This document shows, in pieces, positions 10,767 through 21,643 of a stretch of DNA of 64,000 bases. The stretch comes from Salinicoccus kekensis (lineage in GTDB: Bacteria > Bacillota > Bacilli > Staphylococcales > Salinicoccaceae). The DNA lies in NCBI RefSeq assembly GCF_900220995.1, contig NZ_OBQF01000003.1:248001-312000 (forward strand), written 5' to 3'. The notes beneath the pieces are model-generated. The model saw only the letters and a program-made list of their open reading frames with translations. It was not told where the DNA came from and did no database searches. The position numbers and the translations under genes were made by a program. How positions within the stretch are numbered: the stretch's first letter is position 1; each line of letters opens with the position of its first letter.

Positions 10767-10767
<1 letters not shown>
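10327..10767 (+). CDS. rplO: 50S ribosomal protein L15
   Basis: Late-assembly 50S protein that organises 23S domains. Two ATGs occur in tandem; the second (10327) is 7 nt from AGGAGG and gives [15 protein letters not shown] and 146 residues, the usual length. The Gly/Arg-rich region [19 protein letters not shown] is typical. Its stop overlaps the secY start (TAATG). Confidence 0.97.
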
Positions 10768-12726
<1,959 letters not shown>

Positions 12727-12759
12727 TATTCACCTCCAGACAGTACTTTTGGGTGAATA
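12727..12759 (+). other. Hairpin in the adk-infA gap
   Basis: TATTCACC (12727-12734) can pair with GGTGAATA (12752-12759) across a 17-nt loop, directly after the adk stop. There is no T-tract. It could be a processing or pausing signal in the 151-nt gap that replaces map. No convincing promoter was found in the gap. Confidence 0.4.
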
Positions 12760-12877
12760 AGGCAAGACGCAGTTTAAAAATATATGAGTTCAATATTTTG
12801 ATTTGACGTTAAGTGAATGCGATCTTCACCTGAAGTGTATTTCGATAGAAATATGAAACTGTAAAGGGGGAATTGAA

Positions 12878-13096
12878 GTGAGTAAACAGGATGTAATTGA
12901 ACTTGAAGGTACAGTACTTGATACTTTACCGAATGCAATGTTTAAAGTTGAACTGGAAAATGGACATGAGATTCTGGCGCATGTCTCAGGTAAAATCCGT
13001 ATGAACTATATACGTATTCTTCCTGGCGATAAAGTTACAGTTGAAATGTCACCGTACGATCTGACGCGTGGCAGGATCACTTATCGTTTTAAATAA
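12878..13096 (+). CDS. infA: Translation initiation factor IF-1
   Basis: Binds the 30S A-site during initiation. The 72-residue product starts with GTG ([19 protein letters not shown]) after AAAGGGGG and has the OB-fold signature [17 protein letters not shown], ending [10 protein letters not shown]. Length and sequence are standard for Firmicutes. Confidence 0.98.
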   Translation: MSKQDVIELEGTVLDTLPNAMFKVELENGHEILAHVSGKIRMNYIRILPGDKVTVEMSPYDLTRGRITYRFK

Positions 13097-13240
<144 letters not shown>

Positions 13241-13260
13241 AATAAACGGAGGTGTAACAT

Positions 13261-13626
13261 ATGGCTCGTATAGCAGGAGTTGACGTACCACGTGACAAAC
13301 GTGTCGTTATTTCTTTAACTTATATTTTCGGTATCGGTAATACAAGAGCACAGCAGATCCTGGCGGAAGCCGGCGTATCTGAGCAGACTCGCGTAAAAGA
13401 CCTGACTGAAGAAGAACTGAACAAGATCCGTGAAGTCGTTGATAGTTATAAAGTGGAAGGTGACCTTCGCCGTGAGCAGAACCTGAACGTCAAGCGTTTG
13501 ATGGAGATTGCTTCATACAGAGGAATCCGTCACCGTCGTGGTCTTCCGGTACGCGGACAGCATACAAAGAACAATGCGCGTACACGTAAAGGACCAATCA
13601 AGACAGTAGCGAACAAAAGGAAATAA
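13261..13626 (+). CDS. rpsM: 30S ribosomal protein S13
   Basis: 30S head protein touching P-site tRNA and the 50S bridge B1. The 121-residue product starts [19 protein letters not shown], has the helix-two-turn-helix motif [12 protein letters not shown], and the basic C-terminal tail [19 protein letters not shown] that reaches the tRNA. Confidence 0.98.
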   Translation: MARIAGVDVPRDKRVVISLTYIFGIGNTRAQQILAEAGVSEQTRVKDLTEEELNKIREVVDSYKVEGDLRREQNLNVKRLMEIASYRGIRHRRGLPVRGQHTKNNARTRKGPIKTVANKRK

Positions 13627-13649
13627 TTTAAAGTAAAGGAGGAGTAATC

Positions 13650-14042
13650 ATGGCTCGTAGACAACAACAAAGTCGTAAGCGTAAGGTGAAAAAGAATATA
13701 GACGCAGGAGTTGCGCACATCCGCTCAACTTTCAACAATACGATCGTAACGATCACAGATGAATTCGGCAATGCTTTATCATGGTCATCTGCAGGTGCGT
13801 TAGGATTCAAAGGCTCTAAGAAATCAACACCATTCGCAGCTCAAATGGCTTCCGAAACTGCTTCCAAAGCGGCTATGGAACATGGACTGAAAACAGTTGA
13901 AGTGACAGTCAAAGGTCCAGGTGCCGGTCGTGAAGCAGCAATCCGTGCATTGCAATCTGCAGGTCTGGAAATCACAGCGATCAAAGATGTGACACCTGTA
14001 CCTCACAATGGTTGCCGTCCACCTAAACGCCGCCGTGTGTAA
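13650..14042 (+). CDS. rpsK: 30S ribosomal protein S11
   Basis: Platform protein near the E-site and the mRNA exit. The 130-residue product has a basic N-terminus ([16 protein letters not shown]), the family core [18 protein letters not shown] and the C-terminal signature [13 protein letters not shown]. Confidence 0.98.
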   Translation: MARRQQQSRKRKVKKNIDAGVAHIRSTFNNTIVTITDEFGNALSWSSAGALGFKGSKKSTPFAAQMASETASKAAMEHGLKTVEVTVKGPGAGREAAIRALQSAGLEITAIKDVTPVPHNGCRPPKRRRV

Positions 14043-14069
14043 GTGCTTAATTTGTAACGTCAAATCAGT

Positions 14070-14075
14070 TATAAT
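14070..14075 (+). promoter_or_regulatory. Possible internal promoter -10 box before rpoA
   Basis: A perfect TATAAT stands in the 84-nt rpsK-rpoA gap. The -35 position at a 17-bp spacing reads TTAATT, a weak match, so activity is uncertain. Confidence 0.35.
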
Positions 14076-14126
14076 AGAACACATGGTTGTATAATATTTT
14101 CGGCGTTTAAAGGGAGGAAAAAACGA

Positions 14127-15068
14127 ATGATTGAAATCGAAAAACCTAGAATTGAAACAGTCGAGGTGTCGGAAGATTCTAAGTTTGGTAAGTTTGTTGT
14201 TGAACCATTGGAACGCGGTTATGGAACAACACTTGGAAACTCCTTACGTCGCATTCTATTGTCATCTTTACCAGGTGCGGCTGTAAAAACGATTGAAATA
14301 GAAAATGTACTGCATGAATTCTCAACGATTGAGAACGTGGTGGAAGATGTGACCACGATCATTACAAACGTTAAACAACTTGCACTTAAGATTTATTCTG
14401 AAGAAGAAAAAACATTGGAAATCGATGTTTCAGGTGAAGGTGAAGTGAAAGCTTCCGATATCACACATGACAGTGATGTGGAGATCCTGAACCCTGACCT
14501 TAAGATAGCGACTGTCGCAAGCGGCGGACAGTTGAAGATAAGGATGATCGCCGACCGCGGCCGTGGGTACACCATGTCCGATGACAACAAGAATGAATTG
14601 TCAATTGGCGTCATTCCGGTGGATTCAATCTACACGCCTGTTGAACGGGTGAACTACACTGTGGAGAACACACGTGTCGGCCAGATGACCAATTTCGACA
14701 AGCTCACGCTTGACGTATGGACAGATGGATCAATCACACCGCAGGAAGCAGTATCGTTATCCGCCAAAATCATGACCGAGCACTTGAACATCTTCGTCGA
14801 TATGACGGATGAAGCTCAAAACGTCGAAATCATGATTGAAAAGGAAGAGAACCAGAAAGAGAAAGTGCTTGAAATGTCCATCGAGGAGCTGGATCTTTCC
14901 GTACGTTCATACAACTGTCTGAAGCGTGCAGGAATCAACTCCGTCCAGGAGCTTACTGATAAAACAGAAGCGGACATGATGAAAGTCAGAAACCTTGGGC
15001 GCAAGTCCTTGGAAGAAGTTAAATTCAAGCTGGAAGACCTTGGACTGGGTCTCCGCAAAGAAGACTGA
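14127..15068 (+). CDS. rpoA: RNA polymerase alpha subunit
   Basis: Scaffold for assembly of beta and beta' and a contact for UP elements and activators. The 313-residue product has the N-terminal dimerisation domain, with [20 protein letters not shown] near residue 25, a flexible linker, and the C-terminal DNA-binding domain with [16 protein letters not shown] and [12 protein letters not shown]. It is preceded by AAAGGGAGG and followed 19 nt later by rplQ. Confidence 0.99.
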   Translation: MIEIEKPRIETVEVSEDSKFGKFVVEPLERGYGTTLGNSLRRILLSSLPGAAVKTIEIENVLHEFSTIENVVEDVTTIITNVKQLALKIYSEEEKTLEIDVSGEGEVKASDITHDSDVEILNPDLKIATVASGGQLKIRMIADRGRGYTMSDDNKNELSIGVIPVDSIYTPVERVNYTVENTRVGQMTNFDKLTLDVWTDGSITPQEAVSLSAKIMTEHLNIFVDMTDEAQNVEIMIEKEENQKEKVLEMSIEELDLSVRSYNCLKRAGINSVQELTDKTEADMMKVRNLGRKSLEEVKFKLEDLGLGLRKED

Positions 15069-15086
15069 TAAAGGAGGTTATTTCAC

Positions 15087-15488
15087 ATGGGCTACAGAAA
15101 ATTAGGCCGTACATCAAGCCAGAGGAAAGCGATGCTGAGAGACCTTGCGACTTCATTGATCGTAAGCGAGCGCATCACTACGACTGAAGCACGTGCAAAA
15201 GAACTGCGCAGCATCGTCGATAAACTTATCACACTCGGTAAGCGTGGAGATGTCACAGCTAGACGCCGTGCAGGCCGTACAGTACGTGACGTCCAGATCC
15301 TTAACGAAGACGGAACGACTCAGGATGCACTTCAAAAATTATTTGATGATATCGCACCGCGTTTCGAAGACCGTCAAGGTGGATATACAAGCATCAAAAA
15401 ATTGGGCGAACGCCGTGGTGACGGTGCTGAACTCGTCATCATCGAATTCGTTGAAGGTGCAGTGGCAGCTTCAGAAGATGCTGAATAA
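15087..15488 (+). CDS. rplQ: 50S ribosomal protein L17
   Basis: Exit-tunnel-side 50S protein and last ribosomal gene of the cluster. The product starts [20 protein letters not shown] and has [10 protein letters not shown] and the signature [22 protein letters not shown]. It is 133 residues long against about 120-122 in relatives, through a slightly longer mid-region and an acidic C-terminal tail (VAASEDAE). Confidence 0.98.
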   Translation: MGYRKLGRTSSQRKAMLRDLATSLIVSERITTTEARAKELRSIVDKLITLGKRGDVTARRRAGRTVRDVQILNEDGTTQDALQKLFDDIAPRFEDRQGGYTSIKKLGERRGDGAELVIIEFVEGAVAASEDAE

Positions 15489-15542
15489 TTAAAAGCAGTA
15501 GGAGTGTTACGATAGGGAGTCCAATCTCCTTGTCTAGCTCTA

Positions 15543-15604
15543 CGTATCCTGCAGGCTATAAATGAATGATCGCGCGGCTCTATGCAGGGTACGCGCTTTT
15601 TTTT
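15543..15604 (+). terminator. Terminator or attenuator between rplQ and ecfA1
   Basis: CGTATCCTGCA (15543-15553) can pair with TGCAGGGTACG (15583-15593). Alternatively, GCGCG (15572-15576) can pair with CGCGC (15592-15596), which directly precedes eight T residues. The two pairings share bases 15592-15593 and so compete. The simplest reading is a terminator for the alpha operon with partial read-through into the ECF genes. Confidence 0.6.
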
Positions 15605-15628
15605 ACATATAAAATGGTGGTGGAGCAT

Positions 15629-16417
15629 ATGATAAAAATCGACAATCTAACTTATCGTTATCAGGCGGACGGTCCCACGGCGCTTGATGAAATCTCCCTA
15701 TCATTCAACAAAGGGGACTGGGTATCGGTCATCGGGCATAACGGCTCGGGCAAGAGCACACTTGTCAAAATACTGATGGGGATACTGGAAGGCTATACAG
15801 GTGAGATCACCGTGGATGGCGAAGCACTCACCCCGGATAATATCCAGGATTTCCGTGAAAGGTTTGCGATCGTCTTCCAGAACCCGGACAACCAGTTCGT
15901 GGGGGCGACGGTCGAGGATGATGTGGCCTTTGGCCTTGAGAACCAGGGGCTGCCCCGGGAAGTGATGATCGAAAGGACGGAAAAGGCGCTCTCTGCGGTC
16001 AATATGCTCGCATACAGGCGCCATGCCCCCGCAAGGCTTTCCGGCGGACAGAAGCAGCGTGTGGCGATCGCAGGGGCACTTGCGATGGAACCGGAGGTCC
16101 TGATACTCGATGAGGCGACTTCCATGCTCGATCCGGAAGGACGGAATGACATACTCGCCATACTCGATGAAATCCATAAGACGCGAACCACCACGCTCAT
16201 TTACATCACCCATGATCTGAGCGAAATAGAAAAGAGTGATTACGCCGTGATCATGAAGGATGGCAGGGTCATCAATGAAGGATCGATCGAGCATATATTC
16301 AGTGATACGGACATATTGATTGAAAGCAGGCTTGTCCTGCCCTATCAGATGCAGATCTCAAGGGCGCTTCTCGACGGCAGGTACGTCACACATGATGAGC
16401 TGGTGGCACGCCTATGA
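15629..16417 (+). CDS. ecfA1: ECF transporter energizing-module ATPase EcfA1
   Basis: One of two ATPases that, with EcfT, power exchangeable vitamin-binding S components. With the ATG at 15629 (GGTGGTGGAG just upstream) the product is 262 residues, with Walker A GHNGSGKST at 36-44, Q-loop VFQNPDNQFVG, signature LSGGQKQR and Walker B VLILDEATSMLDP. An earlier in-frame start would lie inside the terminator hairpin. The gene overlaps ecfA2 by 4 nt (ATGA). Confidence 0.94.
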   Translation: MIKIDNLTYRYQADGPTALDEISLSFNKGDWVSVIGHNGSGKSTLVKILMGILEGYTGEITVDGEALTPDNIQDFRERFAIVFQNPDNQFVGATVEDDVAFGLENQGLPREVMIERTEKALSAVNMLAYRRHAPARLSGGQKQRVAIAGALAMEPEVLILDEATSMLDPEGRNDILAILDEIHKTRTTTLIYITHDLSEIEKSDYAVIMKDGRVINEGSIEHIFSDTDILIESRLVLPYQMQISRALLDGRYVTHDELVARL

Positions 16418-17277
16418 AAATCACAGTGGACGGCCTCACCAGCATTTATCACAACAACACGCCATTTGAGCATACTGCGTTGAACAATTTCACCACGACA
16501 TTCGAACCCGGCAAATATTACGCTGTCATCGGGCGGACCGGCAGCGGCAAATCGACGCTGATCCAGCATCTGAACGGTCTTCTGCTGCCGACAAGGGGGA
16601 TCGTCCAGGTCGGTGACCTTACATTGAAACACCGGACGAAGCAGCGCGTCATCCATCAGGTGAAGAAACATGTCGGCATGGTGTTCCAGTTCCCGGAGCA
16701 TCAGCTGTTCGATGAAACGATTTTGAAGGACGTCATGTTCGGGCCGCTCAATATGGGGCTCACTGAAGAAGAGGCGGAAGAACGGGCGGAGAAATACCTT
16801 TCACTGCTCGGCGTGCCTAAGCGCGCCTTCGGCCGTTCACCGTTCGATTTATCGGGCGGCCAGATGCGTAAAATCGCCATCGCCGGCATACTCGCGATGG
16901 AACCTGAAGTGCTGATCGTGGACGAGCCGACGGCGGGGCTCGACCCGAAGAGCCATATCGAAGTGATGCAGCTTTTTAAACAGATTCAGGAAGATTTCAA
17001 TATCACGATCATCCTCGTCACGCATGATATGAACGATGTTTTCGAATATGCGGATGAAGTGAAGCTCCTTGCCGGAGGCGAATTGATCCGGGAGGGCAGG
17101 ACGGAAGACATACTGACCGATGAAAAGCTTTTGACCGACCATCATCTCGAAATACCGGATATCGTCAGGCTCGTGCATGATCTGGAACGTAAAGGAGTGG
17201 TGTTCGAACGGATGCCCCGCAATACGGAAGCGTTCATCACATCGTACCGGGAATGGAGGGTTCAGCATGCTCAGTAA
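16414..17277 (+). CDS. ecfA2: ECF transporter energizing-module ATPase EcfA2
   Basis: Second ATPase of the group II ECF module. The 287-residue product has Walker A GRTGSGKST, Q-loop VFQFPEHQLFDETI, signature LSGGQMRK and Walker B VLIVDEPTAGLDP. The C-terminal helical tail that contacts EcfA1 and EcfT is present. It starts inside the ecfA1 stop and runs 11 nt into ecfT. No S-component gene lies nearby, so the module probably serves several unlinked S components. Confidence 0.95.
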   Translation: MKITVDGLTSIYHNNTPFEHTALNNFTTTFEPGKYYAVIGRTGSGKSTLIQHLNGLLLPTRGIVQVGDLTLKHRTKQRVIHQVKKHVGMVFQFPEHQLFDETILKDVMFGPLNMGLTEEEAEERAEKYLSLLGVPKRAFGRSPFDLSGGQMRKIAIAGILAMEPEVLIVDEPTAGLDPKSHIEVMQLFKQIQEDFNITIILVTHDMNDVFEYADEVKLLAGGELIREGRTEDILTDEKLLTDHHLEIPDIVRLVHDLERKGVVFERMPRNTEAFITSYREWRVQHAQ

Positions 17278-18064
17278 TATGCTGCTCGGCCGCTATATTC
17301 CCGGGGACAGTGTGATCCACCGGCTCGACCCGCGGGCCAAGATCGTCTCCGTCCTTTTGATGATGATCATCATCTTCTTTGCGAACCACTGGACGGGTTA
17401 TGCCCTCCTTGTGCTGTTCGTGCTCGGCATCATCAGAGTGGCACAAATCAACCTGTTCTTCCTGTTCAACGGATTGAAGATCTTATTGTTCATACTGATC
17501 TTCACGTTCCTGCTTCATATATTCTTCACAAGGGGCGGGACGACGCTGTTCGAATGGGGTTTCATACAGATCGACTCGGAAGGGCTCATCACGGGGATCT
17601 ACATTACCGTGCGGCTCATCATGCTGCTCGTCATCACGACGATACTGACGCTCACGACGAGCCCAATCGAGCTGACTGATGCCATCGAGAAGCTGGGTGC
17701 ACCGCTTAAGAAAATCAAGATCCCCATGCATGAACTTGCCATGATGATCTCCATCAGCCTCCGGTTCATACCGACGCTGATGGACGAGACGGAGAAGATC
17801 ATCAAAGCACAGAGCGCAAGGGGCTCGACCTTCATGACCGGCAGGCTGAAATCACGGATCAATGCACTCATCCCCATCTTCATCCCGCTCTTCATCTCCG
17901 CCTTCAAGAGGGCCGAAGAGATGGCGGTTGCGATGGAAGTCAGGGGTTACACGGGTGAAGCGGGCCGTACGAGCTACCGCGAGCTCAACTGGCATCTGCG
18001 GGATACGGCAGCACTCATCGTCATCATCAGTTTCGGCGTATTATTATTTCTTGTGAGGGTGTGA
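17267..18064 (+). CDS. ecfT: ECF transporter transmembrane subunit EcfT
   Basis: Membrane scaffold linking the two ATPases to S components. The start at 17267 gives MLSNMLLGRYIPGDS and 265 residues, overlapping ecfA2 by 11 nt. It shows the N-terminal signature DSVIHRLDPRAKI, several membrane helices, and the two coupling motifs, AQSARGS and MEVRGYTG, which insert into the ATPases. Confidence 0.94.
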   Translation: MLSNMLLGRYIPGDSVIHRLDPRAKIVSVLLMMIIIFFANHWTGYALLVLFVLGIIRVAQINLFFLFNGLKILLFILIFTFLLHIFFTRGGTTLFEWGFIQIDSEGLITGIYITVRLIMLLVITTILTLTTSPIELTDAIEKLGAPLKKIKIPMHELAMMISISLRFIPTLMDETEKIIKAQSARGSTFMTGRLKSRINALIPIFIPLFISAFKRAEEMAVAMEVRGYTGEAGRTSYRELNWHLRDTAALIVIISFGVLLFLVRV

Positions 18065-18067
18065 CAC

Positions 18068-18814
18068 ATGCGTATACTACTTAAGATGAGCTACAACGGG
18101 AAGGACTTCCACGGCTTCCAGTACCAGCACAACTACCGCACCGTGCAGGGCGTGATCGAAGCGGCCCTCACGAAGATGCACAAAAGGCAGATGCGCATCC
18201 ATCCCGCATCCCGCACCGACCGCGGCGTCCATGCACTTGAACAGTACTGCCATTTCGATACGGACCTCGGGCTCACCACCGGCAAATGGCACTATATACT
18301 GAACAGGAACCTGCCTGCAGACATCAGCATCAACGAAGTCGCCGAGATTCCGGAGGACTTCCATGTGAGGTACCACTCTAAAGGCAAGACGTACAGGTAC
18401 AGTGTCTACACGGCAGACACCGTGAATCCGTTCTTTTACGGACTCAAGACCCATTACCCGCATGAGTTGGACAAGGAACGGATGCTTGCCGCCATGCAGC
18501 CGTTCCTCGGCACACATGACTTCACGAGCTTCTCGAGCGCCAAGGCGGAAATCGTCAATAAAGTCCGCACCATTACGGAATTCCGCATCGAGGAGACGGA
18601 AGCAGGCTTCGACTTCATCATCTCAGGCTCTGGCTTCCTGTACAACATGGTCCGGATCATCGTCGCCTATATCGTCGAAGTCGGCGCAGGCAGAAGGAAA
18701 CCGGAAACCGAAGCCATCATACGGCAGAAAGACCGCACGATCGTTCCGAGGACCGCGCCGGCGGAAGGGCTGTACCTCGAGAAAGTCCACTTCGACGGGG
18801 CTTTTGAAAAGTAA
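18068..18814 (+). CDS. truA: tRNA pseudouridine synthase A
   Basis: Isomerises uridines 38-40 in the tRNA anticodon arm. The 248-residue product has the catalytic aspartate at position 51 in ASRTDRGVHA, the N-terminal YNGKDFHGFQYQ and the C-terminal GSGFLYNMVRI motif. The gene starts 3 nt after ecfT, so it belongs to the same transcript, the usual arrangement in Bacillales. Confidence 0.97.
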   Translation: MRILLKMSYNGKDFHGFQYQHNYRTVQGVIEAALTKMHKRQMRIHPASRTDRGVHALEQYCHFDTDLGLTTGKWHYILNRNLPADISINEVAEIPEDFHVRYHSKGKTYRYSVYTADTVNPFFYGLKTHYPHELDKERMLAAMQPFLGTHDFTSFSSAKAEIVNKVRTITEFRIEETEAGFDFIISGSGFLYNMVRIIVAYIVEVGAGRRKPETEAIIRQKDRTIVPRTAPAEGLYLEKVHFDGAFEK

Positions 18815-18832
18815 CAAAATCCACAATTCATA

Positions 18833-18861
18833 TTGACAAAATGAAGGATTAGTAGTATTAT
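18833..18861 (+). promoter_or_regulatory. Promoter of rplM-rpsI
   Basis: TTGACA (18833-18838), 17-bp spacer, TATTAT (18856-18861): a near-consensus sigma-A promoter about 125 nt before rplM. Confidence 0.85.
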
Positions 18862-18867
18862 AAACAA

Positions 18868-18987
18868 CGGTATAATTTTATATCATTCCAACGATAAGCC
18901 CCGGAAACTTATTGTGAAGTGTATATAGAGTATAAACGAGATTTTTTTATTTAAAGGGAAATTTTTGTGTAAACAGGAGGAAAAATT
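18868..18987 (+). promoter_or_regulatory. L13-type leader RNA upstream of rplM
   Basis: The transcript leader has a hairpin with stem CGATAAG (18892-18898) and CTTATTG (18908-18914) around the loop CCCCGGAAA. This matches the position and general form of the Rfam L13_leader, thought to allow L13 to control its own operon in Firmicutes. The family assignment is from memory of the motif and needs a covariance-model search. Confidence 0.6.
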
Positions 18988-19425
18988 ATGCGTCAGACAT
19001 TCATGGCAAATGAAGCGAACATTGAGCGCAAATGGTATGTAATCGATGCTGAAGGGCAGACACTAGGTCGCCTGTCATCAGAAGTGGCATCCATCTTACG
19101 CGGTAAATATAAACCAACGTACACACCACATGTCGACACTGGTGATTATGTAATCATTCTTAACGCTGGTAAAATCGAAATGACAGGTAACAAAGCACAG
19201 GACAAAATGTACTACAGACACACTGGATATATCGGTAACATGAAATCAATTTCAGCCGGTGAACTCAGGGAGAAAAACCCTGTACGTCTTCTGGAGAAAT
19301 CCATCAAAGGCATGCTTCCAAAAACGTCACTTGGACGTAAGCAGGCGAAAAAACTTTTTGTGTATGCTGAAGACAGCCATCCACACGAAGCACAACAACC
19401 AGAAAGCTATACGCTTCGCGGATAA
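18988..19425 (+). CDS. rplM: 50S ribosomal protein L13
   Basis: Early-assembly 50S protein. The 145-residue product starts [20 protein letters not shown] and has the signature [18 protein letters not shown] near the C-terminal third, ending SYTLRG. A strong AGGAGG site precedes it, and it forms a two-gene operon with rpsI 22 nt downstream. Confidence 0.98.
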   Translation: MRQTFMANEANIERKWYVIDAEGQTLGRLSSEVASILRGKYKPTYTPHVDTGDYVIILNAGKIEMTGNKAQDKMYYRHTGYIGNMKSISAGELREKNPVRLLEKSIKGMLPKTSLGRKQAKKLFVYAEDSHPHEAQQPESYTLRG

Positions 19426-19446
19426 GAATAGGAGGGAATTGATTAA

Positions 19447-19839
19447 ATGGCTAAAGTAGAATATTATGGAACAGGTCGTCGTAAAACATCAGTTGCACGC
19501 GTACGTCTAGTACCGGGAGAAGGAAATGTTACGGTCAATGGCCGCGACATGAGAGAGTACCTCCCGTTTGAAAGTCTGATCCTTGACTTGAACCAACCGT
19601 TCTCAGTTACGGAAACAGAAGGTAACTACGATGTGAAGGTCAACGTCAACGGCGGTGGATTCACAGGACAGGCACAGGCAATCCGTCACGGAATCGCAAG
19701 AGCACTCCTTGAAGCGGATCCTGAGTACCGCGGTCCACTTAAGAGAGCAGGACTCCTTACACGTGACCCACGTATGGTTGAGCGTAAGAAACCAGGTCTT
19801 AAAAAGGCACGTCGTTCACCACAGTTCTCAAAACGTTAA
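19447..19839 (+). CDS. rpsI: 30S ribosomal protein S9
   Basis: 30S head protein whose C-terminal tail contacts P-site tRNA. The 130-residue product starts [19 protein letters not shown] and ends [12 protein letters not shown], the conserved tail. Terminated by a hairpin with a UUCG tetraloop. Confidence 0.98.
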   Translation: MAKVEYYGTGRRKTSVARVRLVPGEGNVTVNGRDMREYLPFESLILDLNQPFSVTETEGNYDVKVNVNGGGFTGQAQAIRHGIARALLEADPEYRGPLKRAGLLTRDPRMVERKKPGLKKARRSPQFSKR

Positions 19840-19857
19840 TATTTGTTTATATATTGA

Positions 19858-19886
19858 AAGATCCCTTTTCGAAGGGGTCTTTTTTG
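19858..19886 (+). terminator. Rho-independent terminator of rplM-rpsI
   Basis: Ten-pair stem (19858-19867 with 19872-19881) closed by a TTCG loop and followed by a T-run. Confidence 0.9.
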
Positions 19887-19896
19887 TGTTGGATGC

Positions 19897-19938
19897 AACA
19901 AAAAGAGCCCGGTCACCTTTCAAGATCAACCGGGCTCT
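19897..19938 (-). terminator. Terminator of the nitroreductase gene
   Basis: Perfect 10-bp stem AGAGCCCGGT (19904-19913) / ACCGGGCTCT (19929-19938). Read on the minus strand it is followed by TTTTTG. Confidence 0.88.
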
Positions 19939-19956
19939 GCTTTCAAGTATATTGTA

Positions 19957-20553
19957 TTATGTCAAAACTTTGACCTGCACATCTGTATCGATATGCTCTT
20001 TTTCACCAATCTCCTGCTCAACGGAGCCGAACGGCATTTGTGCAAGCATCTCATATGATTCCGGCAGGTTGAACATTTCTTTCGTACCTTTGTCGAAGCC
20101 CTGCTCATAGCCGACGTTGAAGTGCTGCAGGCTTGCGCCCAGGTCCATTTCAGCCAGAGCCAGCCAGACAGCGTATTGAGCGTTTGCGTTGTTGTTCTGC
20201 TTGTATGCTTCCTGACGCGCACCCTGTGCAGGCATTACTTCAACGGCTTCTTTATCTTCAAAGAACAGGACTGTGCCGATGCCTTTCTTGGCACCTGTCA
20301 TGACGCCTGACATCATGTCCCACATTTCACCTTCAAGGACGTTTTTTTGAACATCATATATATGGTCCCAGAATTTATCATTTGCTTCATCGAATAACAC
20401 AACAACCCTCGTTGTCTGGCTGTTGAAAGCTGTAGGAACCTGCTTCACGACCTCGCGGATTCTATTTTCAATATCTTCTTTTGAATACTCACTGTCCGTC
20501 CCCAGTGCATAGACTGTACGGCGTTTTTCCACTAAATCTAAAAATGTCGACAT
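19957..20553 (-). CDS. Nitroreductase family protein, Frm2-like
   Basis: Flavin-dependent NAD(P)H oxidoreductase fold. The N-terminus STFLDLVEKRRTVYALG and the block VPTAFNSQTTRVVVLF match the Frm2/Hbn1-type branch, whose members reduce nitroaromatics and have been tied to redox or lipid stress. The start at 20553 is chosen because AAGGAG lies 8 nt upstream; an ATG two codons earlier is too close. Product 198 residues. It stands alone with its own terminator, convergent to rpsI. The natural substrate is unknown. Confidence 0.85.
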   Translation of the reverse strand: MSTFLDLVEKRRTVYALGTDSEYSKEDIENRIREVVKQVPTAFNSQTTRVVVLFDEANDKFWDHIYDVQKNVLEGEMWDMMSGVMTGAKKGIGTVLFFEDKEAVEVMPAQGARQEAYKQNNNANAQYAVWLALAEMDLGASLQHFNVGYEQGFDKGTKEMFNLPESYEMLAQMPFGSVEQEIGEKEHIDTDVQVKVLT

Positions 20554-20671
20554 TTTCATTCTCCTTTTGTATTAAACTGATGTTATTTTCAATTTGAACG
20601 GAAATAAAAGCATCCCGACCACATTAATATCTTAGGATATTTGAAAACACATATCAAAGTAATCAGCTCGG

Positions 20672-20694
20672 GTTTCATTAAATGAAACTTTTTT
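20672..20694 (+). terminator. Hairpin with T-tract in an otherwise gene-free stretch
   Basis: GTTTCAT (20672-20678) pairs with ATGAAAC (20682-20688) and is followed by six T residues. It lies in the 326-nt stretch 20554-20879, where no gene was found. Apart from a TATAAT at 20746-20751, which lacks a good -35 box, nothing else stands out there. It may terminate antisense or read-through transcripts. Confidence 0.5.
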
Positions 20695-20879
20695 GAGAGC
20701 TCTTGGAAGCATCCTCTGTTTATTTTAATTTCCTGAGTCTAAGACTATAATGATGTTGGTGAATAATATACTGCAAAACTTTTTAAATAATGAAAAAAAT
20801 TCAGCTTTGTGTCATAATACTTAGAAACATGGATATTTTATTTAAAGTGTTCAGTGAAATCAATAATGGGAGTGTAAGA

Positions 20880-21245
20880 GTGGATAATATTACTTTTTAT
20901 AATTGTGAAGGAAAGCCTGTGGCTTATACGGATGATGAGGAGCATATATACTTATTTTCCGGTGAGCCTGTAGCTTACTTCAAGGATGAATCTGTTTATG
21001 GATTTAACGGAAAGCATCTGGGACGCATCAGTGATGGATGGATCAGGGACAACAAAGGATGCTGTGTATTCTTTGCCGATGAAACTTGCGGCTCGGGGCC
21101 GACCAGGCCGGTGAAGCAGCTTGAACCGGTAAAGGGTGTCCAGAGTATCAGACCTGTTAAATCGGCTAAACAGAGCAAGCCATTCAGGCCGGCGGAGTCC
21201 TTAAGCTGGTCAGCCATGTCATCCGAGAAGTTTTTCTACCAGTAA
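20880..21245 (+). CDS. Small 4-fold beta flower-type protein
   Basis: Small soluble protein, 121 residues from a GTG start placed after GGGAG with 7-nt spacing. Residues 1-70 contain short repeated beta units (FYNCEGKPVAYTDD, YLFSGEPVAYFKDE, YGFNGKHLGRISDGWI) of the kind classed as 4-fold beta flower domains. The last 45 residues are low-complexity and rich in Lys, Pro and Ser. The same family occurs as single-domain proteins of unknown function in many bacteria. No signal peptide is seen. Family name assigned by motif memory. Confidence 0.6.
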   Translation: MDNITFYNCEGKPVAYTDDEEHIYLFSGEPVAYFKDESVYGFNGKHLGRISDGWIRDNKGCCVFFADETCGSGPTRPVKQLEPVKGVQSIRPVKSAKQSKPFRPAESLSWSAMSSEKFFYQ

Positions 21246-21289
21246 TGTCAAAAAGGGATATATCCATTTCCTGAAACTTAATAAGTAGT

Positions 21290-21318
21290 GAAGACTCCTG
21301 TTAAAGGGGTCTTCTTTT
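21290..21318 (+). terminator. Terminator after the beta flower gene
   Basis: GAAGACTCCT (21290-21299) pairs with AGGGGTCTTC (21305-21314, one G-U pair) and is followed by TTTT. Confidence 0.75.
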
Positions 21319-21348
21319 CGTCTATACCGAGAAGCTTGAAATTATTTC

Positions 21349-21372
21349 TATTGTACAACATGTGGTACAATA
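21349..21372 (+). promoter_or_regulatory. Palindromic operator over the toxin-antitoxin promoter
   Basis: A 24-bp palindrome runs over 21349-21372, TATTGTAC... to ...GTACAATA, with a single mismatched pair. It contains an extended -10 box, TGGTACAAT (21363-21371). It lies 19 nt before the antitoxin start, the usual place for autorepression by a YefM/YoeB complex. Confidence 0.7.
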
Positions 21373-21391
21373 GAAAAAAGGAGGGATGGAT

Positions 21392-21643
21392 ATGTCGGTT
21401 ACAACTTATTCCAATGCCCGTAAAAACTTCAAAGCATTGATAGAACAAGTCAATGCGGACAGTGATGCCATTACAATCACCACAAAAGATAATAATAATG
21501 CAGTGTTGATTTCTGAAGCGGAGTATAATAAATTTGTAGAAACAATTTACCTTCTGCAGAACCCGGCCAATGCGAAGCATTTGGCAAAGTCCATGGAACA
21601 GTTGGAACAAAGTGAGGTCAAAGAGGTTTCCCTCGATGAGTAA
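21392..21643 (+). CDS. yefM: YefM/Phd-family antitoxin
   Basis: Antitoxin of a type II pair; the N-terminal half dimerises and binds the operator and the C-terminal tail wraps the toxin. The product starts MSVTTYSNARKNFKALIEQV and has ITTKDNNNAVLISEAEYNKF, the Phd/YefM fold signature. The start at 21392 is 8 nt from AAGGAGGG; product 83 residues. It overlaps the toxin gene by 8 nt. Confidence 0.9.
   Translation: MSVTTYSNARKNFKALIEQVNADSDAITITTKDNNNAVLISEAEYNKFVETIYLLQNPANAKHLAKSMEQLEQSEVKEVSLDE

Noticed and set aside
15489-15600. Known vitamin riboswitch before ecfA1
   Set aside because: No match to TPP, FMN, cobalamin, preQ1 or folate riboswitch cores could be recognised; it was kept only as a terminator/attenuator.
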